Counted from the stretch's first letter, positions 24,343-32,570 are shown. The stretch is DNA of 64,000 nucleotides from DATMER01 sp034667225 (GCA_034667225.1 JAXDKG010000026.1:207874-271873), one strand, 5' to 3'. The notes: generated by a model not told the origin, from the letters alone. Numbers and translations: made by a program.

Positions 24343-24740
24343 GGGGCTCCTTTCAAAATGGGCGTCATAACCAGCCAGACCAGGAAGAGTCCTATCGCCA
24401 GCAGGAAGATGCCGGCCACTACGAATTCCCACGATCTTTCCATGGAGACGCGAGAGATGCCTTTCAGGCCAATCTCGGGCTTCGCGAAGGCCACCAGCGC
24501 CTTGAGAACCCAGCACCAGCCCAGCACCGTGAGCACGGTGGCCGGTCCGCTCCAGACATTGTGGAAGGCCACGATGAGCGAGCCCATCCCGAGGCTCAGG
24601 AAACCATTGAGGAAGGCCCCCGCCCGCCCCTTGTCGCGCAGCAGGAAAAAGAACTCCACCCAGGCGCGCGGCTGAAGAATGTGAGAGATCCCGATTACCA
24701 GGAAGTTCACCGCCGCGAGGATCTGGACCGCTCTTTCCAT
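24339..24740 (-). CDS. Small membrane protein, four predicted segments
   Basis: A 132-residue hydrophobic protein with segments near residues 5-22 (VQILAAVNFLVIGISHI), 43-60, 63-85 (VLTVLGWCWVLKALVAF) and 103-125 (FVVAGIFLLAIGLFLVWLVM). No family is recognised. It starts one base after the DUF1990-like gene ends and overlaps the TPR gene by 4 bases, so it is certainly in the same transcript. Function unknown. Confidence 0.7.
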   Translation of the reverse strand: MERAVQILAAVNFLVIGISHILQPRAWVEFFFLLRDKGRAGAFLNGFLSLGMGSLIVAFHNVWSGPATVLTVLGWCWVLKALVAFAKPEIGLKGISRVSMERSWEFVVAGIFLLAIGLFLVWLVMTPILKGAP

Positions 24741-24741
24741 T

Positions 24742-25335
24742 TCAATCTCCGGACAGGGCCTTGGCCACGGTCCTGGCCATGACCGCCTTGGAATCCCGGG
24801 CAAAACGCTTCTGGTAGACGCGGCTCAAAGGATAACCGATCTGGGCCAGCCAGAGCCGAGGGCGCGAGAAGGCGAAGAGCTCGTACCAGACGCTTCCGTC
24901 TGACCTGTGGAGCTCCACGGTGAAGCGTTCCTCCCCGATCTCGGCGTGATCCCGGAGAGTGCCGTAGGCGAAGCCGAAGCGGCGCATCTGGATATTGGAC
25001 TCGTCCAGCGTGTAGACGATCCGCGCCGCGTTCAGGGACCAGAAGCCCGCGGTCCGCGCCACGACGGCCATCGTCGTCCCCTCCTGGATAGGGGCGCCGG
25101 GCCAGGCGATGCGGACCCAGCCGAGGTCGAACATCTTCCACTGGCGCATGGCGGCCACGGCAATTCTGTACGCCTCCTCCCCCGTGCCGAGCTGCACGCG
25201 GTTGTGGTCCACCTTGTAATAGGGCGGCGCCCCCTTCCGCGTCGCGCCCACCTCAGGGTAGGAGAAGCGCGAGCCGCGCTGGGCTTCCAGGAAGGCTTCG
25301 GTCTCCTGGGTGGACGGGTCATGGAGAAGGATCAT
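24742..25335 (-). CDS. DUF1990-like protein
   Basis: A 197-residue protein matching the DUF1990 pattern: an opening with SYPEVGATRKGAPPYYKVDHNRVQLGTG, the middle MFDLGWVRIAWPGAPIQEGTTMAVVAR and the late FAYGTLRDHAEIGEERFTVE. The family has a lipocalin or START-like fold and no known activity. It is the first gene of the 25335 to 23058 operon. Its upstream side is the 21-bp repeat array iii, leaving little room for an ordinary promoter. Confidence 0.8.
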   Translation of the reverse strand: MILLHDPSTQETEAFLEAQRGSRFSYPEVGATRKGAPPYYKVDHNRVQLGTGEEAYRIAVAAMRQWKMFDLGWVRIAWPGAPIQEGTTMAVVARTAGFWSLNAARIVYTLDESNIQMRRFGFAYGTLRDHAEIGEERFTVELHRSDGSVWYELFAFSRPRLWLAQIGYPLSRVYQKRFARDSKAVMARTVAKALSGD

Positions 25336-25374
25336 GGGCGCATGAGTCTATCCCGGCAGGGCGAGCCACTCGCC

Positions 25375-25668
25375 CTCGGGGGCGAGCGACCATCCCCCGA
25401 GGGCGATACACAAGCCCCCGAGGGATATACACAATCCCCCAGGGGCGAGGCACTTGCCCCCGAGGGCAAGCCGCAATCCCTCGGGGGCAAGCCACAATCC
25501 CCCGAGGGATATACACAATCCCCCAGGGGCGAGGCACTTGCCCCCGAGAGCAAGCCGCAATCCCTCGGGAGCAAGCCACAATCCCCCAAGGGATATACAC
25601 AATCCCCCGGGGGCGAGGCACTTGCCCCCGAGGGCAAGCCGCAAGTCCTCGGGGGCGCGTGACGATCC
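25375..25668. repeat. Tandem 21-bp repeat array iii (14 units, 84-bp higher order)
   Basis: Fourteen consecutive units of exactly 21 bases run from 25375 to 25668. Unit cores are dyads such as CTTGCCCCCGAGGGCAAG. Four unit types recur in fixed order, giving an 84-bp block repeated three times (25417-25500, 25501-25584, 25585-25668). Most frames on both strands remain open and read as heptapeptides (for example PEGYTQS, LGGKPQS), but composition and absence of ribosome-binding sites argue against a gene. Confidence 0.92.
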
Positions 25669-25699
25669 TCACGGCACTTGCGCCTCGGCCTCCGGGAGT

Positions 25700-25726
25700 T
25701 GTCACGTTTCCCCCGGGTGAATCGTC
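25700..25726 (+). promoter_or_regulatory. Candidate ECF41 sigma promoter
   Basis: TGTCAC (25700-25705) and CGTC (25723-25726), separated by 17 bases, match the recognition pattern described for ECF41 sigma factors (a TGTCACA-like -35 and CGTC -10). It sits 27 bases upstream of the FAD oxidoreductase ATG, which is cotranscribed with the ECF41 gene itself, as expected for an autoregulated unit. Confidence 0.65.
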
Positions 25727-25752
25727 TTGCTCTCGGAAGGGGGAAGAGATCC

Positions 25753-26925
25753 ATGAGAGACAAGAACGACAACCACAAGATCCTGATCCTCGGCGGCGGC
25801 TACGCCGGGGTCATGGCAGCATCCCGCTTGGTCATCAACGGCGTCCGCGCCGATATCACCCTGGTCGACGCCCGCACCGAGTTGGTGCAGCGCATCCGCC
25901 TCCATGAGACGCTCGCGGGCTCCACGCCGAAAACCCTGCCCTACGAGCGCCACCTGGAGCGCCGCGGGATCCGCTTCGTCCAAGCCCGGGTCGAATCGCT
26001 GGAGTCCCGGCAGAGGCGGGTCCTGGCACGGACGCCCGGCGGCGAACGCTTGGAATTGGACTACGACACCCTGATCTACGCCCTGGGCAGCCGCACGGCC
26101 ATGCCGGTTCCCGGAGTGGCCGAGCATGCCATCCGCCTCGACGACCCCGCCGAGTTGCGGCAGGCGTACGAGCGGCTTGAATCCGGCATGCGTGTCCTGG
26201 TCGTGGGCGGCGGCCTGACCGGCATCGAGGCCGCGACCGAGCTCGCCGAGAGGATTCCCGGCCTGAAAGTCACCCTCGCAACTCGCGGACACATCGCCGA
26301 CGGCTGGTCTACCGCGGCGGCCGATCACTTCCTGCGGCGCTTCCGGGAGCTGGGGATCGAGCTGCGCGAGGGGGTCTCGATCGACGACGGCAGTCAGATC
26401 TCCTTCGACCTCTGCATCTGGGCGGGAGGCTTCGAGGCGCTCCCCCTGGCGCGGGAGGCAGGCCTCTCCACCGACGCGGACGGACGGGTGCGGGTCGACG
26501 ACACCCTCCGCGTGCCGGGTCATCCGGAGATCTTCGTGGCCGGCGATGCCGCGGTCGCGGCCGGGGCCGGCGGCTGGATGATCCGCATGGGTTGCGTGAG
26601 CGCATTGCCCATGGGCGCCCACGTCGGAGAGAATGTGGCCCGAGTCCTCAAGAACCGGGAGCCGAAGCCGTTCCCGTTCGCCATCGTGATCCGCTGCGTG
26701 AGCCTGGGGAGGAAGGACGGCCTCGTCCAGTTCACGGCGGCGGACGACGCGCCCACCGGCCGGGTCTGGACCCGCCGAGCGGCCGTGATCGTCAAGGAGA
26801 TGATCTGCCAGATGACCTACTGGGTGATGAGGGGCGAGCTGAAGCTGGGCATCCGGCTCTACCACTGGGCCGGCGCGCCCAAGGCGTTCGCTCCGGCAAC
26901 GGCCCCCATGGAGGGCCGGCGTTGA
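25753..26925 (+). CDS. FAD-dependent pyridine nucleotide-disulfide-type oxidoreductase (NDH-2-like)
   Basis: A 390-residue two-Rossmann flavoprotein of the type II NADH dehydrogenase-like group. FAD motif ILILGGGYAGVMAASRL (residues about 12-28), NAD(P) motif VLVVGGGLTGIEAATELAERIPG, and the terminal FAD loop GHPEIFVAGDAA are all present; no redox disulfide is seen. The last 40 residues carry a mildly hydrophobic region. The ATG at 25753 follows GGAAGGGGGAAGAG. The stop overlaps the TTG start of the ECF41 sigma gene, a known ECF41 neighbourhood in which oxidoreductases are frequent partners. Confidence 0.87.
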   Translation: MRDKNDNHKILILGGGYAGVMAASRLVINGVRADITLVDARTELVQRIRLHETLAGSTPKTLPYERHLERRGIRFVQARVESLESRQRRVLARTPGGERLELDYDTLIYALGSRTAMPVPGVAEHAIRLDDPAELRQAYERLESGMRVLVVGGGLTGIEAATELAERIPGLKVTLATRGHIADGWSTAAADHFLRRFRELGIELREGVSIDDGSQISFDLCIWAGGFEALPLAREAGLSTDADGRVRVDDTLRVPGHPEIFVAGDAAVAAGAGGWMIRMGCVSALPMGAHVGENVARVLKNREPKPFPFAIVIRCVSLGRKDGLVQFTAADDAPTGRVWTRRAAVIVKEMICQMTYWVMRGELKLGIRLYHWAGAPKAFAPATAPMEGRR

Positions 26926-27779
26926 CGGAGCCTCTGGCCTCGTTCGAGCGCGAGCGCGGCCGGCTGTTCGGGGTCGCCTACCGCATGCTGAGCTCGGTCA
27001 GCGAGGCCGAGGACGTCCTTCAGGACGCCTGGCTGCGCTGGCAGGCGGTCGATCCCGCGACGGTGGAGAACCCGTCCGCCTTCCTCATGCGCACCGTGAC
27101 CCGGCTGTGTATCGACAACCTCGGGGCGGCCCGGAACCGGCTGACGGACTACGTCGGTCCCTGGCTCCCCGAGCCCCTGATCCAGGATAAATCCGAGAAC
27201 CCCGAGGAGCTTCGGGAGCTGGCGGACGACCTCTCGACCGCCTTCCTGCTTCTTCTCGAGCGGCTCAATCCCGTCGAGCGGGCGGTCTTCCTGCTGCGGG
27301 AGTCCTTCGACTTCAGCCACAAGGAGATCGCGGAGACGATCGGCAAGACCGAGGAGAACTGCCGCCAGATCGACCGCCGGGCGCGCCAGAAGCTGACCGG
27401 CGTGGCCCGTCCGAGGCCTGCCGATCCGGAGGAGCACGACCGTCTCCTCTACGGCTTCCTCCAGGCCAGCCGCCAGGGGGACATGCAGGGCATGCTCAAC
27501 CTGCTCGCCAAGGACGCGGTCTGCACCTCCGACGGCGGCGGCAAGTCCCACGCGGCCAAGGTCCCGCTGATCGGTGCCGAGCGCGTGGCGAAGTTCCTCA
27601 GCGGCTTGCAAGCCAAAGCACAGGTGCCGTTCGAGGTGCGGACCGCCCAGGTCAACGGCCGCACCGGGTTCATCACCTACGTGGAAGGCCGCATCGTGAA
27701 CGTCGGGACCATGCGGATCGAGGACGGTTTGATCCGGGAGATCTTCATTCAGGTGAACCCGGAGAAGCTGCCGGGCTGA
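26922..27779 (+). CDS. ECF41-type RNA polymerase sigma factor with SnoaL-like C-terminal domain
   Basis: A 285-residue extracytoplasmic-function sigma factor. Region 2 is at residues about 8-75 (RLFGVAYRMLSSVSEAEDVLQDAWLRW), region 4 at about 110-170 (RAVFLLRESFDFSHKEIAETIGKTEENCRQIDRRARQKL), and the C-terminal SnoaL-like domain runs to the end. All three ECF41 signatures are present: WLPEP at residue 81, DGGGK at 204 and NPEKL near 279. In this group the C-terminal domain modulates activity in place of an anti-sigma factor. The start is a TTG overlapping the upstream stop. Confidence 0.93.
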   Translation: MTEPLASFERERGRLFGVAYRMLSSVSEAEDVLQDAWLRWQAVDPATVENPSAFLMRTVTRLCIDNLGAARNRLTDYVGPWLPEPLIQDKSENPEELRELADDLSTAFLLLLERLNPVERAVFLLRESFDFSHKEIAETIGKTEENCRQIDRRARQKLTGVARPRPADPEEHDRLLYGFLQASRQGDMQGMLNLLAKDAVCTSDGGGKSHAAKVPLIGAERVAKFLSGLQAKAQVPFEVRTAQVNGRTGFITYVEGRIVNVGTMRIEDGLIREIFIQVNPEKLPG

Positions 27780-29748
27780 GGTCCAGCAGCAGAGCGGCCC
27801 CCATCACGATCCCGATCCTCTCCAGGGCATCCAGGTCGCCCGGGGTGAGCACCGCGGTCGGCCCGGCAGCCTCGTGGGTGATGAGGGCGCGGACGTGCTC
27901 GCGCAGCCGGGGCGGGGTCTCGGAGAGGGCCTTTTCGAACTCGGCCTTTGGATCGAGCGCTTCGAGCCTCCGCTGACCGTCGCAATCCTCCAGCAGGGCG
28001 CAGGACAGGGCTTCGAGCCGCCCCTGCCCGCGCGACGCATCCCCCTCCCCGATCCGCTGCAACAGGTCGCGCACCCGCGGATGACCGTCGCGCTCGGCGT
28101 GATCCGCGAGCAGCCCATAGAGCAGCCCGAGGAAGGCGACCCGCGAGCGGTAGGAGGGGCTCAGCTCCCCCAGCACCGGCTCGTGATCGTCCTCCCCTGC
28201 CTGCGCCATCTCCGCCAGGATCTCCTTGCCCGCCTCGGCCGGCGCACCCTGCGCGGAGCGGCGTAGAGGGACCTCCCGCATCAGGACCGCCGCCACCAGC
28301 GCGAGCGCCGCGAACGGCAGGGTCGCCATGAAAACCGGATGGAGGGCCGCCGCGAGCGCCTCGCGCAGCCCTTCGGCCACTCCCGGAGAGAGCCCCGCGA
28401 GCACATGCGGATCGAGCAGCGCTCCGGCTCCGAGCTCGCCGGCCGAGACCGCCGGCGGCAGGAAGTGCGGCAGCTCCCTCTCCATCCCGTGCGCGAGCAC
28501 CGTGCCGAGGATGGCGATGCCCACGGTCGACCCGATCGAGCGGAAGAGCTGGGTCGCGGCGGTCGCGACGCCCAGGTCCTCCCGCCCTACCGCGTTCTGG
28601 ACGATCAGCACGAACGTCTGCATGGACGTGCCGAGCCCCGCGCCGAGCACGACCATGTTGCGGATCACCACGGAATACGGGGTCGAGCGGTCCATCCGCG
28701 TGAGCAGCCAGAGACCCACTGCGAGCACCGTGAGGCCGAGGAGGACCGGCGGCTTGTAGCGGCCCGTGCGCGAGATCACGTAGCCGCTCAGGGCGCTCAC
28801 CGCGACGATCGACAGCATCATGGGCGTGAGCACGGCGCCCGAGCCGGTGACGCTCTTGCCGAGGACCCCCTGGACGAACATGGGGATGAAATAGATCGCG
28901 CCGAACATCCCCATGGCGACGCACATGCTGGCGACGACGGCCGAGGTGAAGATGCCGTTCTTCCACAGGCGGAGGGGCAGCACGGGCTCGGCGGCGCGCC
29001 CCTCAATGCGGACGAAGAGGAGCAGCGAGACCGCGCCCACGGCATACAGGCCGAGGATGACCGGCGAGCTCCACGGCAGCTCGGTGCCGCCCCAGACCGT
29101 CGCCAGCAGGATCGTGGTGAGCCCGGCCGTGAGGGTGGCGAAGCCCGCGTAGTCGATCCGGTGGGGCCGGCGGACGTGGGGCAGCTTCATGAACGGGATG
29201 ATGAAGCCCAGCGCCACGAAGGAGAGGGGGAGGTTGAGGAAGAAGAGCCACCGCCAGCCCAGGCCGTCGGTGATGAAGCCGCCCAGGAACGGGCCGATCA
29301 CGGATGCCAGGCCGAACACGCCTCCCATCAGCCCTTGGTACTTGCCGCGCTCGCGCGGCGGGATCAGGTCGCCCAGGATGGCCTGCGACAGCGGCATCAT
29401 GGTGCCCATGCCGAAGCCTTCCAGGACGCGGGCCACCATGAACATGCCGAACCCGGTGGCGAGGCCGGCGACCAGGGACGAGGCCATGAAGACCAGGATG
29501 CCGCCGACGTAGAAGGCCTTGCGGCCGTAGAGGTCGGAGAGCTTGCCCACGATGGGCACGATCACGGTCGAGGCGAGCAGGGCCGAGACCGCGATCCAAC
29601 TGTAGTGCGCCATGCCGCCGAGCTCGGCCACGATGCGCGGCATGGCCGGCGCGATGATGGTCTGGTTCATCGCGGCCAGGAACATCCCCAGCATCAGGCC
29701 GGCGAAGATCGTGCGCAGGTTGGCGGTGGGTGGGGGGGCAGCGTCCAT
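27745..29748 (-). CDS. DHA2-type (EmrB/QacA) MFS exporter with long soluble tail
   Basis: A 667-residue membrane protein. Residues 1-488 form a 14-helix drug:proton antiporter: motif A-like GKLSDLYGRKAFYVGG, motif C-like GVFGLASVIGPFLGGFITDGLGWRWLFFLNLP, and the EmrB pattern. Residues about 490-667 are an added hydrophilic, mostly helical region (SYRSRVAFLGLLYGLLADH, ALERIGIVMGAALLLDL) without a recognised domain. The substrate is unknown. The 3' end overlaps the sigma gene by 35 bases in antisense, so expression of one may interfere with the other. Confidence 0.88.
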   Translation of the reverse strand: MDAAPPPTANLRTIFAGLMLGMFLAAMNQTIIAPAMPRIVAELGGMAHYSWIAVSALLASTVIVPIVGKLSDLYGRKAFYVGGILVFMASSLVAGLATGFGMFMVARVLEGFGMGTMMPLSQAILGDLIPPRERGKYQGLMGGVFGLASVIGPFLGGFITDGLGWRWLFFLNLPLSFVALGFIIPFMKLPHVRRPHRIDYAGFATLTAGLTTILLATVWGGTELPWSSPVILGLYAVGAVSLLLFVRIEGRAAEPVLPLRLWKNGIFTSAVVASMCVAMGMFGAIYFIPMFVQGVLGKSVTGSGAVLTPMMLSIVAVSALSGYVISRTGRYKPPVLLGLTVLAVGLWLLTRMDRSTPYSVVIRNMVVLGAGLGTSMQTFVLIVQNAVGREDLGVATAATQLFRSIGSTVGIAILGTVLAHGMERELPHFLPPAVSAGELGAGALLDPHVLAGLSPGVAEGLREALAAALHPVFMATLPFAALALVAAVLMREVPLRRSAQGAPAEAGKEILAEMAQAGEDDHEPVLGELSPSYRSRVAFLGLLYGLLADHAERDGHPRVRDLLQRIGEGDASRGQGRLEALSCALLEDCDGQRRLEALDPKAEFEKALSETPPRLREHVRALITHEAAGPTAVLTPGDLDALERIGIVMGAALLLDLSPAASPGSPE

Positions 29749-29793
29749 GCTGCCCCGTGCAGGTTGCGAATCGAGTGCCAGACTTCAGGCGCT

Positions 29794-30882
29794 TCAGGCG
29801 ATAGTCACGCCTTCCTCGAGATACACGTCCTGGATCGCGTTCAGCAGCTCGACGCCCTCGTCCATGGGGCGCTGGAAGGCCTTGCGACCCGAGATCAGGC
29901 CGGTGCCGCCGGCGCGCTTGTTGATCACCGCGGTGCGGACCGCCTGGCCCATGTCGTCCTTGCCCGCGGACTCGCCGCCCGAGTTGATCAGGCCGGCGCG
30001 GCCCATGAAGCTGTTCGCCACCTGCCAGCGATTCAAGTCGATCGGGTTGTCCGCGACCAGCTCGCCGTAGACCCGCGGATGGGTCTTGCCGAACTTGACG
30101 GCGTTGTAGCCGCCGTTGTTCGTGGCCTGCTTCTGCTTGACGATGTCGGCCTGGATGGTGACGGCCAGATGGTTGGCCTGGCCCGTGAGGTCGGCCGACG
30201 TGTGGTAGTCGACGCCATCCTTCTTGAAGGCGTTGTTGCGGGTGTAGGCCCAGAGGATGGTCGCCAGACCCATCTCGTGGGCGCGGGCGAACGCCTCGGA
30301 GACCTCGATGATCTCGCGGTCCGAGCCCTCGCTGCCGAAGTAGACCGTGGCGCCCACGGCCGCCGCGCCCATCTCCCACGCCTGCTCCACCTGGGCGAAC
30401 ATGATCTGCGCGTACTTGTTCGGGTAGGAGAGCAGCTCGTTGTGGTTGATCTTTACGATGAACGGGATCTTGTGCGCGTACTTGCGGGCCACGGCGCCCA
30501 GGACGCCCAGGGTCGAGGCGACCGCGTTGCAACCCCCCTCGACGGCCAGCTTCACGATGTTCTCGGGGTCGAAGTACTCGGGGTTGGGGGCGAAGGAGGC
30601 CGCGCCGGAGTGCTCCACTCCCTGGTCCACCGGCAGGATGGAGATGTAGCCGGTGCCGGCGAGCCGTCCGCCGTTGTAGAGGCGCTGCAGGTTGACGAGC
30701 ACCTGGGGCTTGCGGTCTGAGAGGCCCCACGCCCGGTCGACGTGGTCGGGGCCGGGCAGGATGAGCTGTTCCTTGCGGATGCCCCTGCATGTATGCGACA
30801 GAAGGCTCTCCGCCTCGTCGCCGAGAAATCCGACGATCCGGTCCAGAGTGCCGCTGCCAACGCGTTCGGTAATGGTTGCCAT
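29794..30882 (-). CDS. fbaB: Fructose-bisphosphate aldolase, class I (archaeal/DhnA type)
   Basis: A 362-residue aldolase that splits fructose-1,6-bisphosphate in glycolysis or runs in reverse for gluconeogenesis. It belongs to the DhnA-like class I group: YISILPVDQGVEHSGAASFAPNPEYFDPENI at the start, FIVKINHNELLSYPNKYAQ around the Schiff-base region, and GGESAGKDDMGQAVRTAV near the end. No metal motif of class II is found. Length is right. A small inverted repeat, TCTATC-GT-GATAGA at 30916-30929, lies about 34 bases upstream and may be regulatory. Confidence 0.92.
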   Translation of the reverse strand: MATITERVGSGTLDRIVGFLGDEAESLLSHTCRGIRKEQLILPGPDHVDRAWGLSDRKPQVLVNLQRLYNGGRLAGTGYISILPVDQGVEHSGAASFAPNPEYFDPENIVKLAVEGGCNAVASTLGVLGAVARKYAHKIPFIVKINHNELLSYPNKYAQIMFAQVEQAWEMGAAAVGATVYFGSEGSDREIIEVSEAFARAHEMGLATILWAYTRNNAFKKDGVDYHTSADLTGQANHLAVTIQADIVKQKQATNNGGYNAVKFGKTHPRVYGELVADNPIDLNRWQVANSFMGRAGLINSGGESAGKDDMGQAVRTAVINKRAGGTGLISGRKAFQRPMDEGVELLNAIQDVYLEEGVTIA

Positions 30883-30940
30883 CTAGGAGATCCCTCCCGT
30901 TAAGTTCCGGTGCATTCTATCGTGATAGAGAGCGTCTGCA

Positions 30941-30991
30941 ATGAGCACGCCGAAGCGCTTCCACCGGGTCCGCGCCGTCCTCGACCGGCGT
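30941..30991 (+). pseudogene. Relic of a TrmH/SpoU methyltransferase start
   Basis: ATG at 30941 opens MSTPKRFHRVRAVLDRR, which closely follows the N-terminus of TrmH-type tRNA (guanosine-2'-O)-methyltransferases (RF-x-RI-x-x-VLDRRQPDL). After 17 codons similarity ends, 10 bases before the stop of the Doc-type toxin gene on the other strand. The rest of the gene is absent, consistent with truncation when the neighbouring segment arrived. Confidence 0.4.
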
Positions 30992-31001
30992 CTCTGCCAC
31001 G

Positions 31002-31400
31002 CTAGGGTCCATCCTCAGCGGGCAGCAGATGGGCTTGGAGCCAAGAGGCCAACTCCGCTTCCGAAAGCCTTCCATCTGCGAGGGCGAGCATGGTAGCAAC
31101 CACCTCGGCGTCCGAAGCTTCCAGTTCCCATCCGTTGAGCCCCAGGAAGACGATCATGGTCAGAAAGGCGATCCGCTTGTTCCCGTCGCGATAAGGGTGG
31201 CTGGTGGCAAGGCCGTATCCATATGCCGCGGCCAGGACGGAAGGGTCCTCGGTCCCGTCGTAAGCCCACTTGTTCCGAGCGCGTGCAAGGGCGGACTCGA
31301 GCGCGTTTTCGTCACGGATGCCCTGGAGGCCTCCATGCTCACGAAGTTGGTCCAGATGTACGGCGTCGACAGCTTCGCGCCCTACCCAGACGGGCTCCAT
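31002..31400 (-). CDS. doc: Doc-type (Fic family) toxin
   Basis: A 132-residue death-on-curing protein. The Fic-fold core HPYRDGNKRIAFLTM (residues about 66-80) is the Doc form of the motif HxFx(D/E)GNxR, with Tyr replacing Phe. Doc phosphorylates EF-Tu and halts translation, and is blocked by its cognate antitoxin. The start ATG is 3 bases after the antitoxin stop, typical of a toxin-antitoxin pair. The antitoxin is AbrB-like rather than the classical Phd, a pairing that also occurs. Confidence 0.88.
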   Translation of the reverse strand: MEPVWVGREAVDAVHLDQLREHGGLQGIRDENALESALARARNKWAYDGTEDPSVLAAAYGYGLATSHPYRDGNKRIAFLTMIVFLGLNGWELEASDAEVVATMLALADGRLSEAELASWLQAHLLPAEDGP

Positions 31401-31403
31401 GCT

Positions 31404-31631
31404 CTACTTGGCCAACTCACGGAGAGCATTGCGGTACTTCTTCGCCGCGCGCGAGGCGATTTCAACCGCCCGTTCAGCGCTGGCGTCATAGGGGGTGAGC
31501 AAGATGCCCTTCTCGGTCTCGATCGCGAGAACTCGATCTCCGGGAGCGAGATGAAGCCGCTCCGCCATGTCCTTGGGGAGCGTCGCGCTCACGGAACCGC
31601 CTGCTTGACGAAGCTTCAGATCCTTGACCAT
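31404..31631 (-). CDS. AbrB/MazE-like antitoxin
   Basis: A 75-residue swapped-hairpin DNA-binding antitoxin: MVKDLKLRQAGGSVSATLPKDMAERLHLAPGDRV is the AbrB-type beta-alpha-beta element, followed by a helical C-terminus likely to wrap the Doc toxin (DASAERAVEIASRAAKKYRNALRELAK). Start ATG at 31631 is preferred to a TTG at 31640. A 23-bp inverted repeat lies directly upstream, presumably the autorepression site. Confidence 0.83.
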   Translation of the reverse strand: MVKDLKLRQAGGSVSATLPKDMAERLHLAPGDRVLAIETEKGILLTPYDASAERAVEIASRAAKKYRNALRELAK

Positions 31632-31639
31632 ATCCGGCA

Positions 31640-31662
31640 AAGTAGCACTTCTATGCTACCTT
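31640..31662. promoter_or_regulatory. Inverted repeat between divergent toxin-antitoxin and hydrolase genes
   Basis: AAGTAGCA (31640-31647) and TGCTACCTT (31654-31662) form an inverted repeat around a 6-base centre. It lies 8 bases from the antitoxin start and 6 bases from the GTG of the divergent hydrolase, so the AbrB-like antitoxin could repress both. Confidence 0.6.
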
Positions 31663-31668
31663 GGGCAA

Positions 31669-32439
31669 GTGAAGCTTGAAGCCGCCGGCCGTCGCCTGGA
31701 AGCCCGGTGGATCGGCCCCGGCCCCGAGGAAGCCCCAACCCTGGTCTTCCTCCACGACGGTCTCGGCGCCGCCGGCTCCTGGAAGCGATTCGCCCCGGAC
31801 CTCGCCGCCGCATTGGGATGCGGCGCCCTGGTCTACAGCCGGGCGGGGTACGGTTCCTCCGACCCTGCCCCCTTTCCCCGCCCGGTCGAGTTCATGCACG
31901 ACGAGGCGCTCGTGGTCCTCCCCCAGATCCTGGAGAAACATGGCATCAGGAAGGCGGTCCTGGTCGGGCACAGCGATGGGGCGTCCATCTCGCTGATTCA
32001 TGCGGCCCGGGCCTCTACCCGGGATCGGGTGCTGGCGCTCGCCTTGGAATCTCCCCACGTCTTCGTGGAGCCGCTGACCGTCTCCAGCATCGCTGACCTA
32101 CGGGAAAGGTATGAAGAGGTACGGGAGAAGCTCGAGCGGCTGCACGGCCCCGGCACGGACGCCACCTTCGAGGGATGGGCGGACGTCTGGCTGCGGCCGG
32201 AGTTCCTCGCCTGGAACCTGGAGGAGCTGCTGCCTTTCGTCACCTGCCCTGTGCTGGTTGTCCAAGGCGAAGAGGACGAGTTCGGCACGGTCCGGCAGCT
32301 TGAGTCGATCGCCAGCCGGGTCGCGGGACCGGTCGAGACCGTGCTGCTGCCCGGCTGTGGACACTCCCCACACTTCCAGCGGCGGGAGGAAACCCTCGCG
32401 GCCATGACGGCGTTCCTCCGGAAGCACCTGGCGTCCTGA
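31669..32439 (+). CDS. Alpha/beta hydrolase
   Basis: A 256-residue alpha/beta hydrolase. Visible are the oxyanion segment VFLHDGLGAAGSWKRFAPDLA, the nucleophile elbow VGHSDGASISL (Ser in GHSDG), the acid strand VLVVQGEEDEFG and the catalytic His in LLPGCGHSPHFQRRE. The order fits serine hydrolases of the prolyl aminopeptidase or ester hydrolase type; the substrate is unknown. The GTG at 31669 is chosen because upstream in-frame sequence overlaps the operator and antitoxin. It is divergent from the Doc pair. Confidence 0.85.
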   Translation: MKLEAAGRRLEARWIGPGPEEAPTLVFLHDGLGAAGSWKRFAPDLAAALGCGALVYSRAGYGSSDPAPFPRPVEFMHDEALVVLPQILEKHGIRKAVLVGHSDGASISLIHAARASTRDRVLALALESPHVFVEPLTVSSIADLRERYEEVREKLERLHGPGTDATFEGWADVWLRPEFLAWNLEELLPFVTCPVLVVQGEEDEFGTVRQLESIASRVAGPVETVLLPGCGHSPHFQRREETLAAMTAFLRKHLAS

Positions 32440-32570
32440 CCTCTTCCGCCGATCGTCCTCCGCAGAGGACGGACACTTTGAGGGTAACTCCTTTGTAATC
32501 AACGATCTCACCCTTGGCACCACGCTTGAAATAGAGAGATGGCCAGAGGCTTCCAACCAAGGAGAAATAG

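Noticed and set aside
25319..25778. Several overlapping open frames across array iii that look like Pro/Gly-rich proteins
   Set aside because: The same DNA is open in most frames; this is a property of the 21-bp period, not evidence of genes.
28339..30720. Long plus-strand frame opposite the exporter and aldolase genes
   Set aside because: Gln/Arg/His-rich antisense shadow; both minus-strand genes are unequivocal.
30916..30929. TCTATC-GT-GATAGA inverted repeat before fbaB as a firm operator
   Set aside because: Short arms and one occurrence only; mentioned with the aldolase gene but not called.
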